From the NCBI GenBank assembly GCA_037953745.1, contig JBAKBP010007612.1:34173-98172 (forward strand): a stretch of DNA of 64,000 nt, read 5' to 3'. Under the pieces are notes generated by a model, which did no database searches, had not been told where the DNA came from, and saw nothing but the letters and a program-made list of their open reading frames with translations. The DNA comes from Lithodes maja. Taxonomy: Eukaryota; Arthropoda; Malacostraca; Decapoda; Lithodidae. Positions within the stretch are counted from its first letter, which is position 1. Each line of letters starts with the position of its first letter. Below, piece after piece: positions 1 to 11,266 of this stretch. Made by a program: the position numbers and the translations under genes.

Positions 1-11
1 TCTATAATTTA

Positions 12-225
12 GGAAGAGTCAGCCAGGGAATAGGTGTGGGAATTTACGGCCCATTTGTTCGAGCCCTTTTTACGTTACAGAGGAGAGAAGTTAAGATCTC
101 TCGCCTACTTATAATGAATGGACTATAGTTAGCCCAGAAATCGCGACTCCTATCCTCTGTAACTCAAAACAGGCTAGAGTAAATGGGCTGTAAATATCCA
201 CACCTATTCCCTGGCTGACCTTTCC
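12..225. repeat. Fold-back (MITE-like) element 1
   Basis: Two inverted arms of about 45 bp (12-56 and 181-225) are nearly perfect reverse complements with a few mismatches, separated by about 125 bp. There is no coding potential. This is the structure of a short non-autonomous inverted-repeat element. I could not define a target duplication, so the superfamily is unknown. Confidence 0.7.
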
Positions 226-262
226 CAAATGGTAGACATGTGAACTCGATTGATCTAGTCCT

Positions 263-648
263 TTTTAAGGGAGCCCACCTCGCTTTTTTTATCTTTCTTT
301 CCTTCTCTCTTTGGCTTGTATCCATTCTGCCCCATTCAGCCTACTGTTTTAAGACTTTTACCCCATCCAGGTGTCAATATTTTCCTGGCGAGCGATAGCG
401 AGCCAGCATATACATATATTTTTGTTTTGACAGCAACCTAATTTGTAAATTTTTCGATTGAAAAATGTCTCCGGCGAAACCGGATTTCTTCATATAATGC
501 TGGCTCGCTATTGCTCGCCAGGAAGAAATTGACACCTGGGTGGGGATAAACGTCCTAAAACAGTTGGCTGAATGGGGCCGAATGGATACTAGCCACGGAA
601 AGAGAGAAAAGGAGAGAAAGAGAAAAACAAACAGGTGACCCCCCTTAA
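263..648. repeat. Long fold-back element 2
   Basis: The left arm (263-417) and right arm (494-648) are inverted copies of about 155 bp separated by about 76 bp of AT-rich spacer. The best-matched stretch is around GAGCGATAGCGAGCCAGCAT near 390-409 and its complement near 498-520. The outer parts of the arms are purine/pyrimidine rich. It could be a fold-back transposon or a hairpin MITE. No coding sequence is present and the ends have no clear target duplication. Confidence 0.75.
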
Positions 649-1096
649 GTTATAGAGGTTAGAGGTCAAAATTTCTGTCCTTAACAAATAATGAATACCG
701 GTAGACTATGAAGAAACTAACATATGAAGTGGAAGGGATAAATGGTAGATGTAGGACCTGTCTCGAGTCGGCCACCACTAGAAAAAAATGGGGAATGGGT
801 CTGAGTAAATAGATAGATAGATAGATAGATAGATAGGACCAACTAGGAGATCTTGTGAGGGAAGGGGTCCGTTTTGAGTTAAAGTTCCCTAGGAAAAATT
901 ATGTTATACGAAAATTACGCTCTACTCAATCCTATAAATATTAACATACATTGGCTTATCATATGATTATATATTGTATATGTATATAAAATGCAAACAA
1001 TAATTCAGAGGTATTATATACAATTTGTCAGAGTGAATTGTTTACAAAGATTGCTACTATACTCTAAATTTATGACGTTTTAGATTAAATTAGTGC
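649..1096. other. AT-rich spacer with a small tetranucleotide repeat
   Basis: Nothing gene-like is visible. The only structure is an (AGAT)n microsatellite at 811-837, about seven units. The rest is AT-rich DNA up to the solo LTR. Confidence 0.5.
811..837. repeat. (AGAT)n microsatellite
   Basis: About 6.7 perfect AGAT units in a row. Confidence 0.9.
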
Positions 1097-2885
1097 TGTT
1101 ACGACTGGGGTTCAAATATATCAGGGCTCTTATTCATTGGACTAGTAATGGCATAAATGTTACAACGGAAAGCGCTAGCTCCAACCTCTGAAGTATATTC
1201 CCAGTGAACAAAGAACACAAATACTCTACAGAGTTCTATATGCAATAATAGGCTATCAAACTCTCAATAAATGTGCGTCTACTCTAGGCTTAATGTTATG
1301 TGAAAACAGCCTATTACTACCTATAACCGAAGGTGCTTGGTTATGGTATACAAAGTAAGGTGGTAAGAGAAGTTACAGCTTACGTTACTTTAATCAATAA
1401 ATGTCAGGCACTCCTGCATGAAAGAAAGTGCACTAAAGTCCTTCAACACTAACAAGGAATCTTCTTTAAATGTTAGATGTTATAAAGATGCTCGTATCGG
1501 AAATGGAACCCAAAAAGGCAGGCAGTGGAACAATGCTCGTGCAGGCTATGCACACAAAAAGGCAGAATATATAATGCCGTCGGAGCCAAGAATATCCTAA
1601 ACACTACAACACTAATAATAATCGCCACAATGCAGTATTCCTATCAACAAAAAGAGCCTAAGTCGTTTGTGTCTCAATACATCAAACTAGGCTGCGAAAT
1701 GCTTGTGTAATCATAAATGGGTATGCATAAAAAGAGTAATTAGGTTAATATACTTAATGTCTACTATGATTGATAAGGTCTAGCTAGAGTCAATGATACG
1801 AGATACTGGTGCGCATGGCATGCTGCATAGCCTAGTGCAAATCTCAAGTCTGTGCGTCAAATATTACGTTATAATGAAGGGTAGCTCTCTTGAGAAACCT
1901 TATTACCGAAGCATTAAGCGTTCTCCTGGCGTACCTCAAAGACAAACAATCGAGACTAGAACAGTGCAGAATGGTATAGGCAAAAAGCCCTCATTCGTGC
2001 ATGCTCTACTCTCAATGGCACACAGACTAGAATTTACTCAATCAACTCCAGTTCTCAGGTATGTCGTGCCGCTTTTAACTGAAGCCAGCACTCATAGGAA
2101 ACAATACCTATTATATCAGACTCCCAGTCTAGCATTATCTAATCCAGCAGAACACTAATAATAAGGAAGCGGCAATATGAAAGCCAACCAATGCTTCGTG
2201 ATCCACTTATCTTAACAACTAACATACACAGGTTATATCAGACCTTAACACACAATACAACTGGCCAGCATGAAGCTGAATTTGCAGAGTTAACCAGAGG
2301 GGATATAATGTTAATAAAGAGGTGGTGAAAGATATGGAGAATGAGAGAGATAGGCAGAGGAAAAGATTCTCAGGAACGGAGTGGGGACAGATAGCAAGGG
2401 AAAAAAGATGAGTGTGTTCTAGAAACCAGATCTGAGGGAGAGAGTGGCGAGGAACCAGTATATATACTCGCACTAGCTCGAGCCGCGTGGGAAAAAAACG
2501 GTTACAAGTGATCTGGCCACTAACAAGAGCTCACAGCATGGTAAGGACCTCCCTCCACCAACCCCCGCGAGGCAGCCAGCCGTGACGTCATCGAGCGGGA
2601 CAAAAAACACTGCGCGCCCCCTCTCACTCTGTTCTACTCCCTCTCTCTCTCCCAGATCCTATCATTACTAGTTAATGACAAAACATATACTTTACAATTA
2701 AATATATAAAGCCTTGACATGGGCGAAAAACAAAAGAGCCTTTCTGGACTGCCCATGACACAAGCTTTCATATGAAATAAAGCACACTCTAATACATAAA
2801 CTGTAGCCCCATCCACTGCCCTGGCGATCCTAGCGAGTCACTGTAGGACAAGCCATGCGGTTCTAACGGAGTGGTCAACGTCACA
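1097..2885 (-). mobile_element. Solo LTR of a Gmr1-like Ty3/gypsy family
   Basis: A 1,789-bp block begins TGTTACGACTGG and ends AACGTCACA on the plus strand. On the minus strand it therefore starts TGTGACG and ends CGTAACA, the same termini as the LTRs of the two Gmr1-like elements at 15987-17779 and 35092-36935. The flanking tetranucleotide GTGC occurs on both sides (1093-1096 and 2886-2889) and is a plausible target-site duplication. No primer-binding site or internal domain adjoins either end. This is what LTR-LTR recombination leaves. A TGACGTCA palindrome lies at 2583-2590. The ORFs inside (for example 1793-2158) resemble nothing I know and are probably chance. Confidence 0.75.
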
Positions 2886-2889
2886 GTGC

Positions 2890-3192
2890 ATTCATCATTT
2901 ACCTTAACAATTTAATGGCAATATATTTTTCACTGATATACGTATTAGGGTAAGGGTGTGTGTGTTAACTATTGCATTGCTAAATCAATTCAGGTAGCAA
3001 TATATTTTCGGTAAAATTAGTACTTAATATTATTATTTAAATTTGCCATTCACGGACACGTGCATATTTGTGCATCTAATAATAGTACTTTAGAGTATAT
3101 TACTGTAATACTTCAGAGTACAGTACATTCATCCTATACTTAAATCACCCTGGTAGTACGACTGCTGACTTTTTTTAAAGAAGGCAATACTG
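2890..3192. other. AT-rich spacer
   Basis: AT-rich sequence between the solo LTR and the BEL LTR. I see no ORF, repeat or RNA gene. It does not continue the gypsy element that flanks the other end of the BEL element. Confidence 0.5.
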
Positions 3193-3989
3193 TGGTAAAC
3201 TATCAATGGAAGTTAAATATTACTAAGCTATAATGAATCAAATAAAATCAATCTAAATGAAAACTACTCTATATCTAAATTGAATTCAATCTGAAACAAG
3301 CTAATTTATATCCAAAGGTCTCACATAATAAATGTTTATATAGGGTAAGGTTATAAGGGTTAATATTAGCCAGGAATTAACTCACCAATAGTTCCACGTG
3401 GCAATGAGGCAAGGGAGAACGTTTTATCCAATATGGCGGTGGACAATGGGGAACGAGACTTCGGTCCCAAGACTCGAGTCAAGTTAAAGAAAGAATAAAT
3501 GATTACATGGGAATGGACATGATTATTATAATGTATGCTTATCTATCAGTCAGTCATGATGTCGATGAGAGCGTCGTGATGGTGTAGCTGTGTGTATTGC
3601 TGTATGTGTATTGTGATTAGAGGCACAAAACCACGATCAACTGAGGGCGGAAAATTGGATGTTAACTGGTTGGTGTTCGTGAAGGCTCTGCCGTACCTCA
3701 AAAGCACACCTTGCTGCCTTGGCAAACCGCCAGGAGCCCAAATTATCGTACCGCATTTAGGTTGCTCTATACGATAAATTATATTAATATATACGGTAAA
3801 TTCATATATACTACATAAGACCATGGCAATATTGCTTAATAGCATATTAGGCCTTTTATAACTTAACTTATTTACAATCTTATAATATACGATCTACTCG
3901 TCCTACGTCGTGCTGTAGGAGAGATCGTGACGTCACAGAGACATACGAGATCACAAAAGAGTCATATTCTATCGTATTTATACGATACA
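3193..3989 (-). repeat. BEL element 3' LTR
   Basis: A 797-bp direct repeat of 10491-11266, with scattered substitutions and several small indels (for example a short AT insertion near 3780-3800 absent from the partner). The partner begins TG; this copy has TGG in place of TGT. It ends CA at 3989, next to a polypurine tract. A TGACGTCA palindrome lies at 3928-3935. The divergence implies an older insertion than Gmr1-B. Confidence 0.9.
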
Positions 3990-4003
3990 CTCCCCCCACA
4001 AAA
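3990..4003 (-). promoter_or_regulatory. BEL polypurine tract
   Basis: Immediately inside the 3' LTR the minus strand reads a purine-rich run including GTGGGGGGAG. This is the usual place and composition for plus-strand DNA priming in LTR elements. Confidence 0.65.
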
Positions 4004-4026
4004 AAGACCTGAACCCCACCTTAAAC

Positions 4027-5268
4027 CTAAAGTTGCCCAGAGGCTATCTTCTGACGCCACAAGTCGACAGCGCCAGCAGCAGCGCGTCTGGGACGCGTCC
4101 CGGTCCGAGAATGATCACCATCAGTAAGAGGTGAGTTGTTCCTTTGAGAATCCTCGGACCCAGCAATAACAAGTGGAGCCTCAGATTGCAATGCAGAATC
4201 GAGCTCCAAAGCGTACAAACGTGCGATAGGACGAACAGTAGTTCCAGTGGCTGTCTTCAATAGCGCCACCCGCTCTACAGAGTCTGCCCCCCTTGTATAC
4301 CTCCAATACGCGGCCTAATTTCCAGTATGAACGAGGACTATCTTCTTTAATTAAAACAACTTCACCAACTGTAGGTGCCGTTGGTCTACCAGAGGGAGTA
4401 ACACTCCTTTCCCTCAATGCTAGCAGATATTCACTAATCCACCGTTTCCTAAAATCCTCGATTATCCTGGATATATACTGGTATCTCTTAGACACCGCTA
4501 CCTCAGAGTACAACGAGGGATCCTCTAACTCTACTATGGACTGAAAATCAGATGGAAACGCAGTCAATGGTTTTCCATATAGCAAGTGAGCTGGCGTTAA
4601 TGGTAGTGGTTCTTGCAGGTCGGTGTACACATATGTAAGCGGGCGATCATTCACGACTGCCTCTATCTCTGTGAGGACTGTCGTCAACTCACTTTTCTTT
4701 AATAGAGCACGTCCTACAACCGCTCTTAGTCCTGATTTTACTATGCCGACACATCGTTCCCACATTCCACCAAACCAAGGTGCCTTAACTGGAATGAACC
4801 TCCATTCGCACTTCTTCTCTCCCAAAAAAGTGATGACAGTAGGATCACTACTCATATCCTTTAGATATTTTGATGCTTGGACATAAGTGGGAGCATTGTC
4901 GCTAAGAATGAGTTGAGGGAATGAACGACGGGCACAAAACCGTCTAAACGCCAGCATAAATTCTTCGCTAGACATATTATCACATAGTTCTAGGTGTACC
5001 GCTCGAGACGTCGCACAGGTAAACAATAATATATAAACCTTCTCACTCTCCCTCGTCTTCAATGCCCCTGTGTAATCTAATCCTACCGCTTGGAAAGGTT
5101 CTACGTGCTTTACACGGCATTCAGGTAGGGGTGGAGCTGGTCCAGTTGCATACGGTTTACCCTTTAGTCTCTGGCATATTACACACTTTCGTACTACGCG
5201 TCGAGCTACTTGTCGAACCCTGGGTATCCACCATGTGAGACGTAAATTTGATATAATATGACTACCCC
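4027..5268 (-). pseudogene. BEL pol C-terminal part: integrase
   Basis: This is the integrase end of BEL pol. Its zinc-binding H2C2 region lies near 5130-5260, just upstream of the first methionine at 5062 and in the same frame. The catalytic core holds the LILSDNAPTYV and WFGGMWERCVG blocks and a conserved VVNDRPL stretch. It is separated from the upstream pol ORF by a one-base frameshift near 5268. A second frameshift at a run of six C near 4290-4296 moves the last 80 or so residues (to 4027) into another frame. The second site is a homopolymer and could be a sequencing error. The integrase would insert element cDNA into the host genome. Confidence 0.85.
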
Positions 5269-8200
5269 GTAGTGTTTTACTTCCCTATGTGCACGTATGA
5301 TCAATAGATCAGTAACGTGATATCTTGTTGGCATAAGTATAGGTCGGTTTGTGCCGTCTGGTACACCCGACCACTTCAGGCGACCCTCACACCTGATGAG
5401 GCCATTGTCTAGGTGCAACCTTAGTTGACGCACTATATTAGGCATTAATGTCTTATTCGAGCTTTTCAAGGATTCTAATTCATTGGAAAAGGTTTCTACT
5501 TTAACCCATTTGATCAAAGTTACTTCAGCTGCTTTAAATTCACGAGCATCAATGTTGTGACCCCTATTGCAGAGTTGGCCCGTTACTTTAAGCTTAAGAT
5601 TGGATACATATCGCAACACCCAAGCTACAACTCTGACTAGTTTATTATAGTCACCGAATCTTGCCCACTTCATGATAGGACCCGGTGGCTCATTTGGTTG
5701 GGCTGTAACTGCCACTGTTTCCAGTGGCAGAAGTCCCTCACCAACAGCATGCCATATCGTCCATTCACTTTCATGGAGCAGCCACTTTGGACCATGCCAC
5801 CACAATTCGGACTTCATTAACTGGCTAGCCATTATACCCCTAGTTATGAGATCACTAGGGTTTTCCTTTGTATTTACATGATGATAAGCAACGTCTGGCA
5901 AAAGGGCTCTAATCTCATCTACCCTATTCCGCACATAAACTGGCAGAGACTTCTTGCTATGTATCCAGTTGAGTGCGACCTGACTATCGCACCATACATG
6001 AACGATTTCAATATTTAATTCGCTCTCGTATGCTGCGCGTACATGTTGCACCAGACGTGCTAATAGCAGCATGGCAGTCAATTCCATTTTAGGGATAGTT
6101 ACCTTTTTAACCGGGGCTACCTTGGCCCGGGCTGTAACTAAATGTGCCCCAAATGAAGTAACAACATATATGGCTACCCCGTATGCCGTGGCGCTAGCAT
6201 CGCAAAACGTGTGTAACGTAACGTCACCGAACGCCGCCACTTTACGAGGTATAGGTTTAGTACATAGGATGGCATATTCATTCAACAACAATGTCCCTTG
6301 GTCATTCAGGTCCTCGGGCAAACTGTCATCCCATCCTATTTTACGTCTCCAAACTTCCTGCATCAGAGTCCTAGCTCTTATGGTAACGGGTAATGCTAGA
6401 CCCAAAGGATCAAAAAATTGCGCAACTTTGCTCAACAGACTTCTTTTGGTGTGCGCTCCTGTCTGCTGAGCGAAAGACCTTGCTTGAAAAGTTAGTATGT
6501 CATGTTTAGGTTGCCAGATCATCCCCAAATTTCTGGACTTTTCCTGGTTAAGAGATGCCGTACCATCCACCTGTATTAAACTCTGAAGATCTTCACTATT
6601 AGTAACCCACTCGCGGAGAAATAGATGTGCATCCGCAAACAATCTGCATGCTTGCCAGTATGCATATAACAAATCATTTTGACTATCGCTAGTACCCTGC
6701 AAATTGTCAATGTATAATCCGCAAGATAGTTTACTTGTGTCCTCATGAGTGTCAGCTAGATGTTTTCTGATTGTGGCATTTAACAAAAACTGCGAGCAAG
6801 TGGCCCCAAAGAGTACAACCCGAAAACGGTATATTATGATGGGACTTTCAGAGTCGCTAATGTCGCCGAACCAAAGAAAGCGGGTAACATCTCTATCTTC
6901 CTCCTTTAGCTTGACCGTCAAGAATGCTTTCTCGATGTCACTGGTATTGGCATACTTCCCCAGCCTAAACCGCAATAGATGTTGGGACAGGTCCGACACC
7001 ATGGACGGACCTGTCAACAGGCAGTCATTTAGACTGGGTTGTTGTCCTTGGTGGGCAGAACAGTCATACACCACCCGTATTGGTGTGGTGACGCTGTCTT
7101 TCTTTACCCCATGATGGGCCAGGTAGTGAACCCTACCCTTCTTACACGGTTCCTTGACATCGACTCTCTCTATAAAGCCCCTATCCTCATAACTCCGAAA
7201 TACATCGTCATACGCCTGGCGCGTGCTCGGTTCGTTAGACAATTTCCGCTGCAATGCGCGCAAGCGACCTAATGCCAAACCATAGTTGGTAGGCAGGCTT
7301 ATCTCACAGTTCTTCCAGGGTAAACTAACTTTATATTGCTTGTCTGAGGCACAGTAGCACACAGACTCGTCAAACCTTTGTAGCGCAACTTCCGAGTCAT
7401 AATCAGTCTCCATAGGATTAATGCCTATGTGATCCAATCTCCACAGTCGTTCCAGGTCGAACTCGGCAGCCATCTTAGGGTCACTAGGTTGGGAATCCTC
7501 CCTTCCCAACTCCTCTGCCGCGGTTACATTGACTCTATATATCGAGACCGTGTCGACCAGGACCTTTGACTGTGTAGTATGCACCTTTCCGCTCATGCAG
7601 TATCCAAATTTAGTGGGGATTAAAACTACACCACACATCTTTTTAAATCCAGGGTATACTACTTCATAATAATGATCTACACCAAGTAGAACATGCACCT
7701 CACTCTGATTTCCCATGGGATCTGACAAGTTAACCCCTTTGCTACGTAATGCGTGTTCCACCTTCTTCACACCCACAGATACATATTCTGGTAGGGTGTC
7801 TACTACGATACAAGTCATAAAGTACCGGTTTTTACGATAGAAATATGAAATCTCCGCTATCTCGTAGTCTTGTTTATCAGTAACCCCTGTGAAGCCCTGT
7901 AATCGAAGAGTCTCAGCCCCTACGATTCGGTGCTTCAGTCCCACTAGTACGGACCTCTTTATAAAGGAATGTTGAGACCCTTGATCTAGAAGTACCCGAC
8001 AAACTTTGTTACTGTCATTACCTTCCATGGGAATCTGTATTGTGGGCAATATAGTGGTGTCTTGCGTGCTACCTAGTGTCACAGTTGTAGTACCCTCATT
8101 TTTGACGTCTTTGACTTTATCCGCTGTAGGACACAACTTATCAAAGTGATGTCCTTTGCAGTGCCGACAGGGCCTTAAGTATGTAGCAGTACATTGTCCC

Positions 8201-8568
8201 TGCTTACCATGTTCCCCACTTAGACAACCTACACATAGCTTCAATCTTTTCGCCTGTGCTAGTTTTGTCTCATTTGTTGGGTATTTTATGCAGAAACTCC
8301 ATTTATGTTTGTTGTTACATAGCTTACTTAGAATCTGAGCAGGTTTCTTGTACACACCCTCTTTCTTTACTTTAGTCCCCACTGTCATGCTTATTGTTCC
8401 CCTCTTCTCCACATTCTCACTCCCTCCCGACACATACATTCTCCCTTTGTTCAACTGTAGATTATTGATCTCCTTGCTGAACTGAGTTTTGAACTCCCCC
8501 AGTTCAAATGATCTTACCTTATCAAGTATTGCCATAGGAAGCTTCTGCCGCAAGATAATGACTATCAT
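5206..8568 (-). pseudogene. BEL/Pao pol: gag end, protease, reverse transcriptase, RNase H
   Basis: A 1,120-codon open frame. In order: C-terminal gag with BEL-type zinc knuckles (CVGC and CRHCKGHH near residues 110-150), an aspartic protease with LLDQGSQHSF near residue 195, reverse transcriptase from about 440 to 700 with SDIEKAFL, then RNase H with FCDASATAYG near 790. The catalytic box reads YIDN where YVDD is usual. I cannot tell whether the Asn is a lineage trait or a lesion. The frame ends just past an HREVKHYG block at the start of integrase because of a one-base shift. Upstream, gag is in other frames. It is open for long stretches but not functional as an element. Confidence 0.88.
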
Positions 8569-10076
8569 TTCCTGCGTGGTAATCCCTAGGGTGTCTAGCG
8601 ATCGGCACTCATATTTGCCCTGAAGTTTGTCAACTCATCAACCTTATACCGTGGTTCTGCGAGCCCCAACAAGGCAACGACATGGGCCATTTTCAACTGC
8701 TCTCTATCCCCGTATGTGGACTCTAATAAGTGTACCGCTTCAAGATAACTACCACCCACTACTGCAAAACCCTCTATTAATTGTAAGGCCTCTCCTTCCA
8801 TTGTCCCTTTAGATAGTAAAACTTGCGGACATTATCCAAAGAGGATTCATGAACCGCAGATCGAAACACGTCCCAAAAGGCTAACCACTCGGTTAACTTG
8901 CCCCCAAATGTAGGAAGATTGAGCTTTGGGAGGTGTACAGTGTGTTTTGGCTCAGCCCTTCTATGGGCCTCATAATCGCCTCCCTTCTTACTTGCGACAG
9001 CACGCTGTAATAGGTACAGTCAGCCCCCCAATTCTCGATTCCACAATTCGCGAAACCCTAATACACGAGTGACCCCTCGAAAATAAAATTAATTAATTAA
9101 AACATTAATTAACGCGAGGTGGTACCACAATACACGAATCGAGAGCTAAGAAGGGGCCAAATCCGCTATTCCCGCTTGATACGCGAGCAGTCTACGTTTC
9201 GCGAGGCCCAGGTGTAGCTCTGAAAAAAGAAGAACGGGCATACGCCTGCCTTCCCTCCCGCTTACCCTCCCTCCCTCCCTCCCACAGTCCCGCTCAAGCG
9301 CTCATAGCCGTGCGGAGTGACCAAACGTTTGTAGTGCCTGCCACTTTTTTCGCCATGCCACGCCAATATAAGAAGATAAACACACAAAATGAAGGTGGAA
9401 GTGTTGGATAGCAAGAAAAAGGAGAAGGATACTGTGCAATAGGCTTGTCAGAGTAAACTGTTCGTACGATTTGGTCAGGGAGGGAGAAGTTGGAGAAAAT
9501 CGTGAAGTCCTACGGTCCTAGTACTAGTCCTAGCCTATCTCCTACTAATTTTAAGGTAAGGTTTCATATTTTTATTCATTGTTCTTATTATATATAAGAT
9601 ATAGACTGTACTGTAGAGCCAAAAATGTCGAAAATAAGGCCAACATTTTTGAAAATAGGCCATAATTGAGAGATGTCACCCATATCTAATTATTCCTATT
9701 TAAAGTTAGGTCCACAATACGCGGATTCCCAATACGCGATGCCTCCTGTCGCCCCTATTCTCGCGTATTGGGGGGGCTGACTGTACTTCGCTCTAAAGAC
9801 AGGTTCGTCATAGAGGGCGCGATTATCACACTCTGTGACTATCTCTTCCTCCTCTATCATGTCAGCCACAATCACCTCACTCAGAGCCGTAATACGACCG
9901 TGGGTAGCCTGGACGTTTTCTAATCTAGCCTCCAATTCCTCTAGTTCAGCAGTAGTGATGAAAGTGTTGACGTCCACAATTAGCCTATTTAATACTCCCC
10001 GAAGTCCCGCCCTTTGATTTTTAGGGGCTTTGATCAGCACCCCACTAGACGGTGTCTCTTTATCGTTTTTATCCAT
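8569..10076 (-). pseudogene. BEL gag, frameshifted and interrupted
   Basis: The N-terminal gag starts at 10076 (MDKNDKETPSSG) and runs to about 9786, where the pogo-like insertion begins. It resumes at 9014 with a recognisable BEL gag core (LPKLNLPTFGG, then WLAFWDVF) to about 8805. It then changes frame to 8595-8801 (GEALQLIEGFAV, then AHVVALLGL) and again near 8633 to the frame that leads into pol (CRSLDTLG). So there are two frameshifts plus a 767-bp insertion. The family role is to form the particle core. It is plainly inactive here. Confidence 0.8.
9017..9783. mobile_element. Pogo/Tc1-type non-autonomous DNA element
   Basis: The insertion in BEL gag is bounded by TA on both sides (9015-9016 and 9784-9785), with terminal inverted repeats starting CAGTCAGCCCCCC. 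Both ends carry clustered copies of a CAATACGCGA-like motif in both orientations (for example near 9050-9140 and 9715-9770), which look like transposase binding sites. No transposase ORF is visible in the 767 bp. TA target and CAGT-type ends fit the pogo/Tigger branch of Tc1/mariner. That classification is inference from the ends. Confidence 0.82.
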
Positions 10077-10490
10077 TTTGCATGTGAGCCTATAGGCTAT
10101 GTATCTAAATGTTACGTTACAAAAACAACGACCAAATAATAGTCTAATTAAGAGACGCCAACCGGCGGACTTCTATGTTATGGAGAAAAAATAGTACACT
10201 AAATAGCAATACCTACCAATGAATCATATTGAACAAGAAAAAATGTTAGGTCAGGTCATAATAGTCACAGGAAGTCCGAAACGGAAAAGAAAATTACTGG
10301 GGAAAGATGATGGGTGGGATGCAGGACTTAGGCAGGCACAACGATGTGACCCTGCATTCCGGCTCTAACCATCGCTTGGCTAGCCTTGCCAGTTTATCAT
10401 AGAGTTGTTCCTGCATCCTGTTATATGTCCCCTTGTTCATTGCCTTAAAATCCCTTACTGGTAGCTAATTCCCGGGTCTGGGCACCAATG
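10077..10490 (-). other. BEL 5' leader with primer-binding site
   Basis: Untranslated leader between the 5' LTR and gag. Three bases inside the LTR the minus strand reads TGGTGCCCAGACCCGGGA (10470-10487), a typical TGG-starting tRNA primer-binding site. I do not identify the tRNA. Confidence 0.65.
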
Positions 10491-11266
10491 TGTTAAACTA
10501 TCAATGGAAGTTAAATATTACTAAGCTATAATGAATCAAATAAAATCAATCTAAATGAAAACTACTCTATATCTAAATTGAATTCAATCTGAAACAAGCT
10601 AATTTATATCCAAAGGTCTCACATAACAAATGTATATATAGGGTAAGGTTATAAGGGTTAATATTAGCCAGGAATTAACTCACCAATAGTTCCACGTGGC
10701 AATGAGGCAAGGGAGAACGTTTACCCAATATGGTGGTGGACAATGGGGAACGAGACTTCGGTCCCAAGACTCAAGTCAAGTTAAAGAAAGAATAAATGAT
10801 TACATGGGAATGGACATGATTATTATAATGTATGCTTATCTATCAGTCAGTCATGATGTCGATGAGAGCGTCTTGGTGGTGTAGCTGAGTGTGTGTGTAT
10901 TGTGATTACAGGCACAAAAGCACGATCAACTGAGGGCGGAAAATTAGATGTTAACTGGTTGGTGTTTGTGAAGGCTCTGACGTACCTGAAAAGCACACCT
11001 TGCTGCCTTGGCAAACCGCCAGGAGCCCAAATTATCGTACCGCATTTAGGTTGCTCTATACGATTTAATATACGATAAATTCATATATACTACATAAGAC
11101 CATGGCAATATTGCTTAATAGCATATTAGGCCTTTTATAACTTAACTTATTTACAATCTTATAATATACGATCTACTCGTCCTACGTCGTGCTGTAGGAG
11201 AGATCGTGACGTCACAGAGACATAAGAGATCACAAAAGAGTCATATTCTATCGTATTTATACGATA
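10491..11266 (-). repeat. BEL element 5' LTR
   Basis: Matches 3193-3989 over its length, starts TG at 10491, and lacks the final CA of its partner. It abuts gypsy reverse transcriptase sequence at 11267. A TGACGTCA palindrome lies at 11207-11214. Confidence 0.9.

Larger units (their letters stand above)
3193..11266 (-). mobile_element. BEL/Pao LTR retrotransposon, decayed
   Basis: An 8.07-kb element reads right to left: 5' LTR (10491-11266), primer-binding region, gag pieces, pol, then 3' LTR (3193-3989). BEL assignment rests on the paired zinc knuckles at the gag end, the BEL-type reverse transcriptase block with an SDIEKAFL motif, the RNase H FCDASA motif and the integrase NAPTYV and WFGGMWER blocks. 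It carries at least four frameshifts and a 767-bp insertion in gag, so it cannot encode a working polyprotein. The right LTR stops two bases short of its expected CA end, directly against gypsy reverse transcriptase. The two flanks do not match, so no target duplication exists. Confidence 0.9.

Noticed and set aside
811..837. (AGAT)n as a LINE tail
   Set aside because: RTE-like copies here end in similar short repeats, but no LINE 3' sequence precedes this tract.
1793..2158. 121-codon ORF as a host gene
   Set aside because: It lies within the solo LTR, has no recognisable domain and is the kind of ORF expected by chance.
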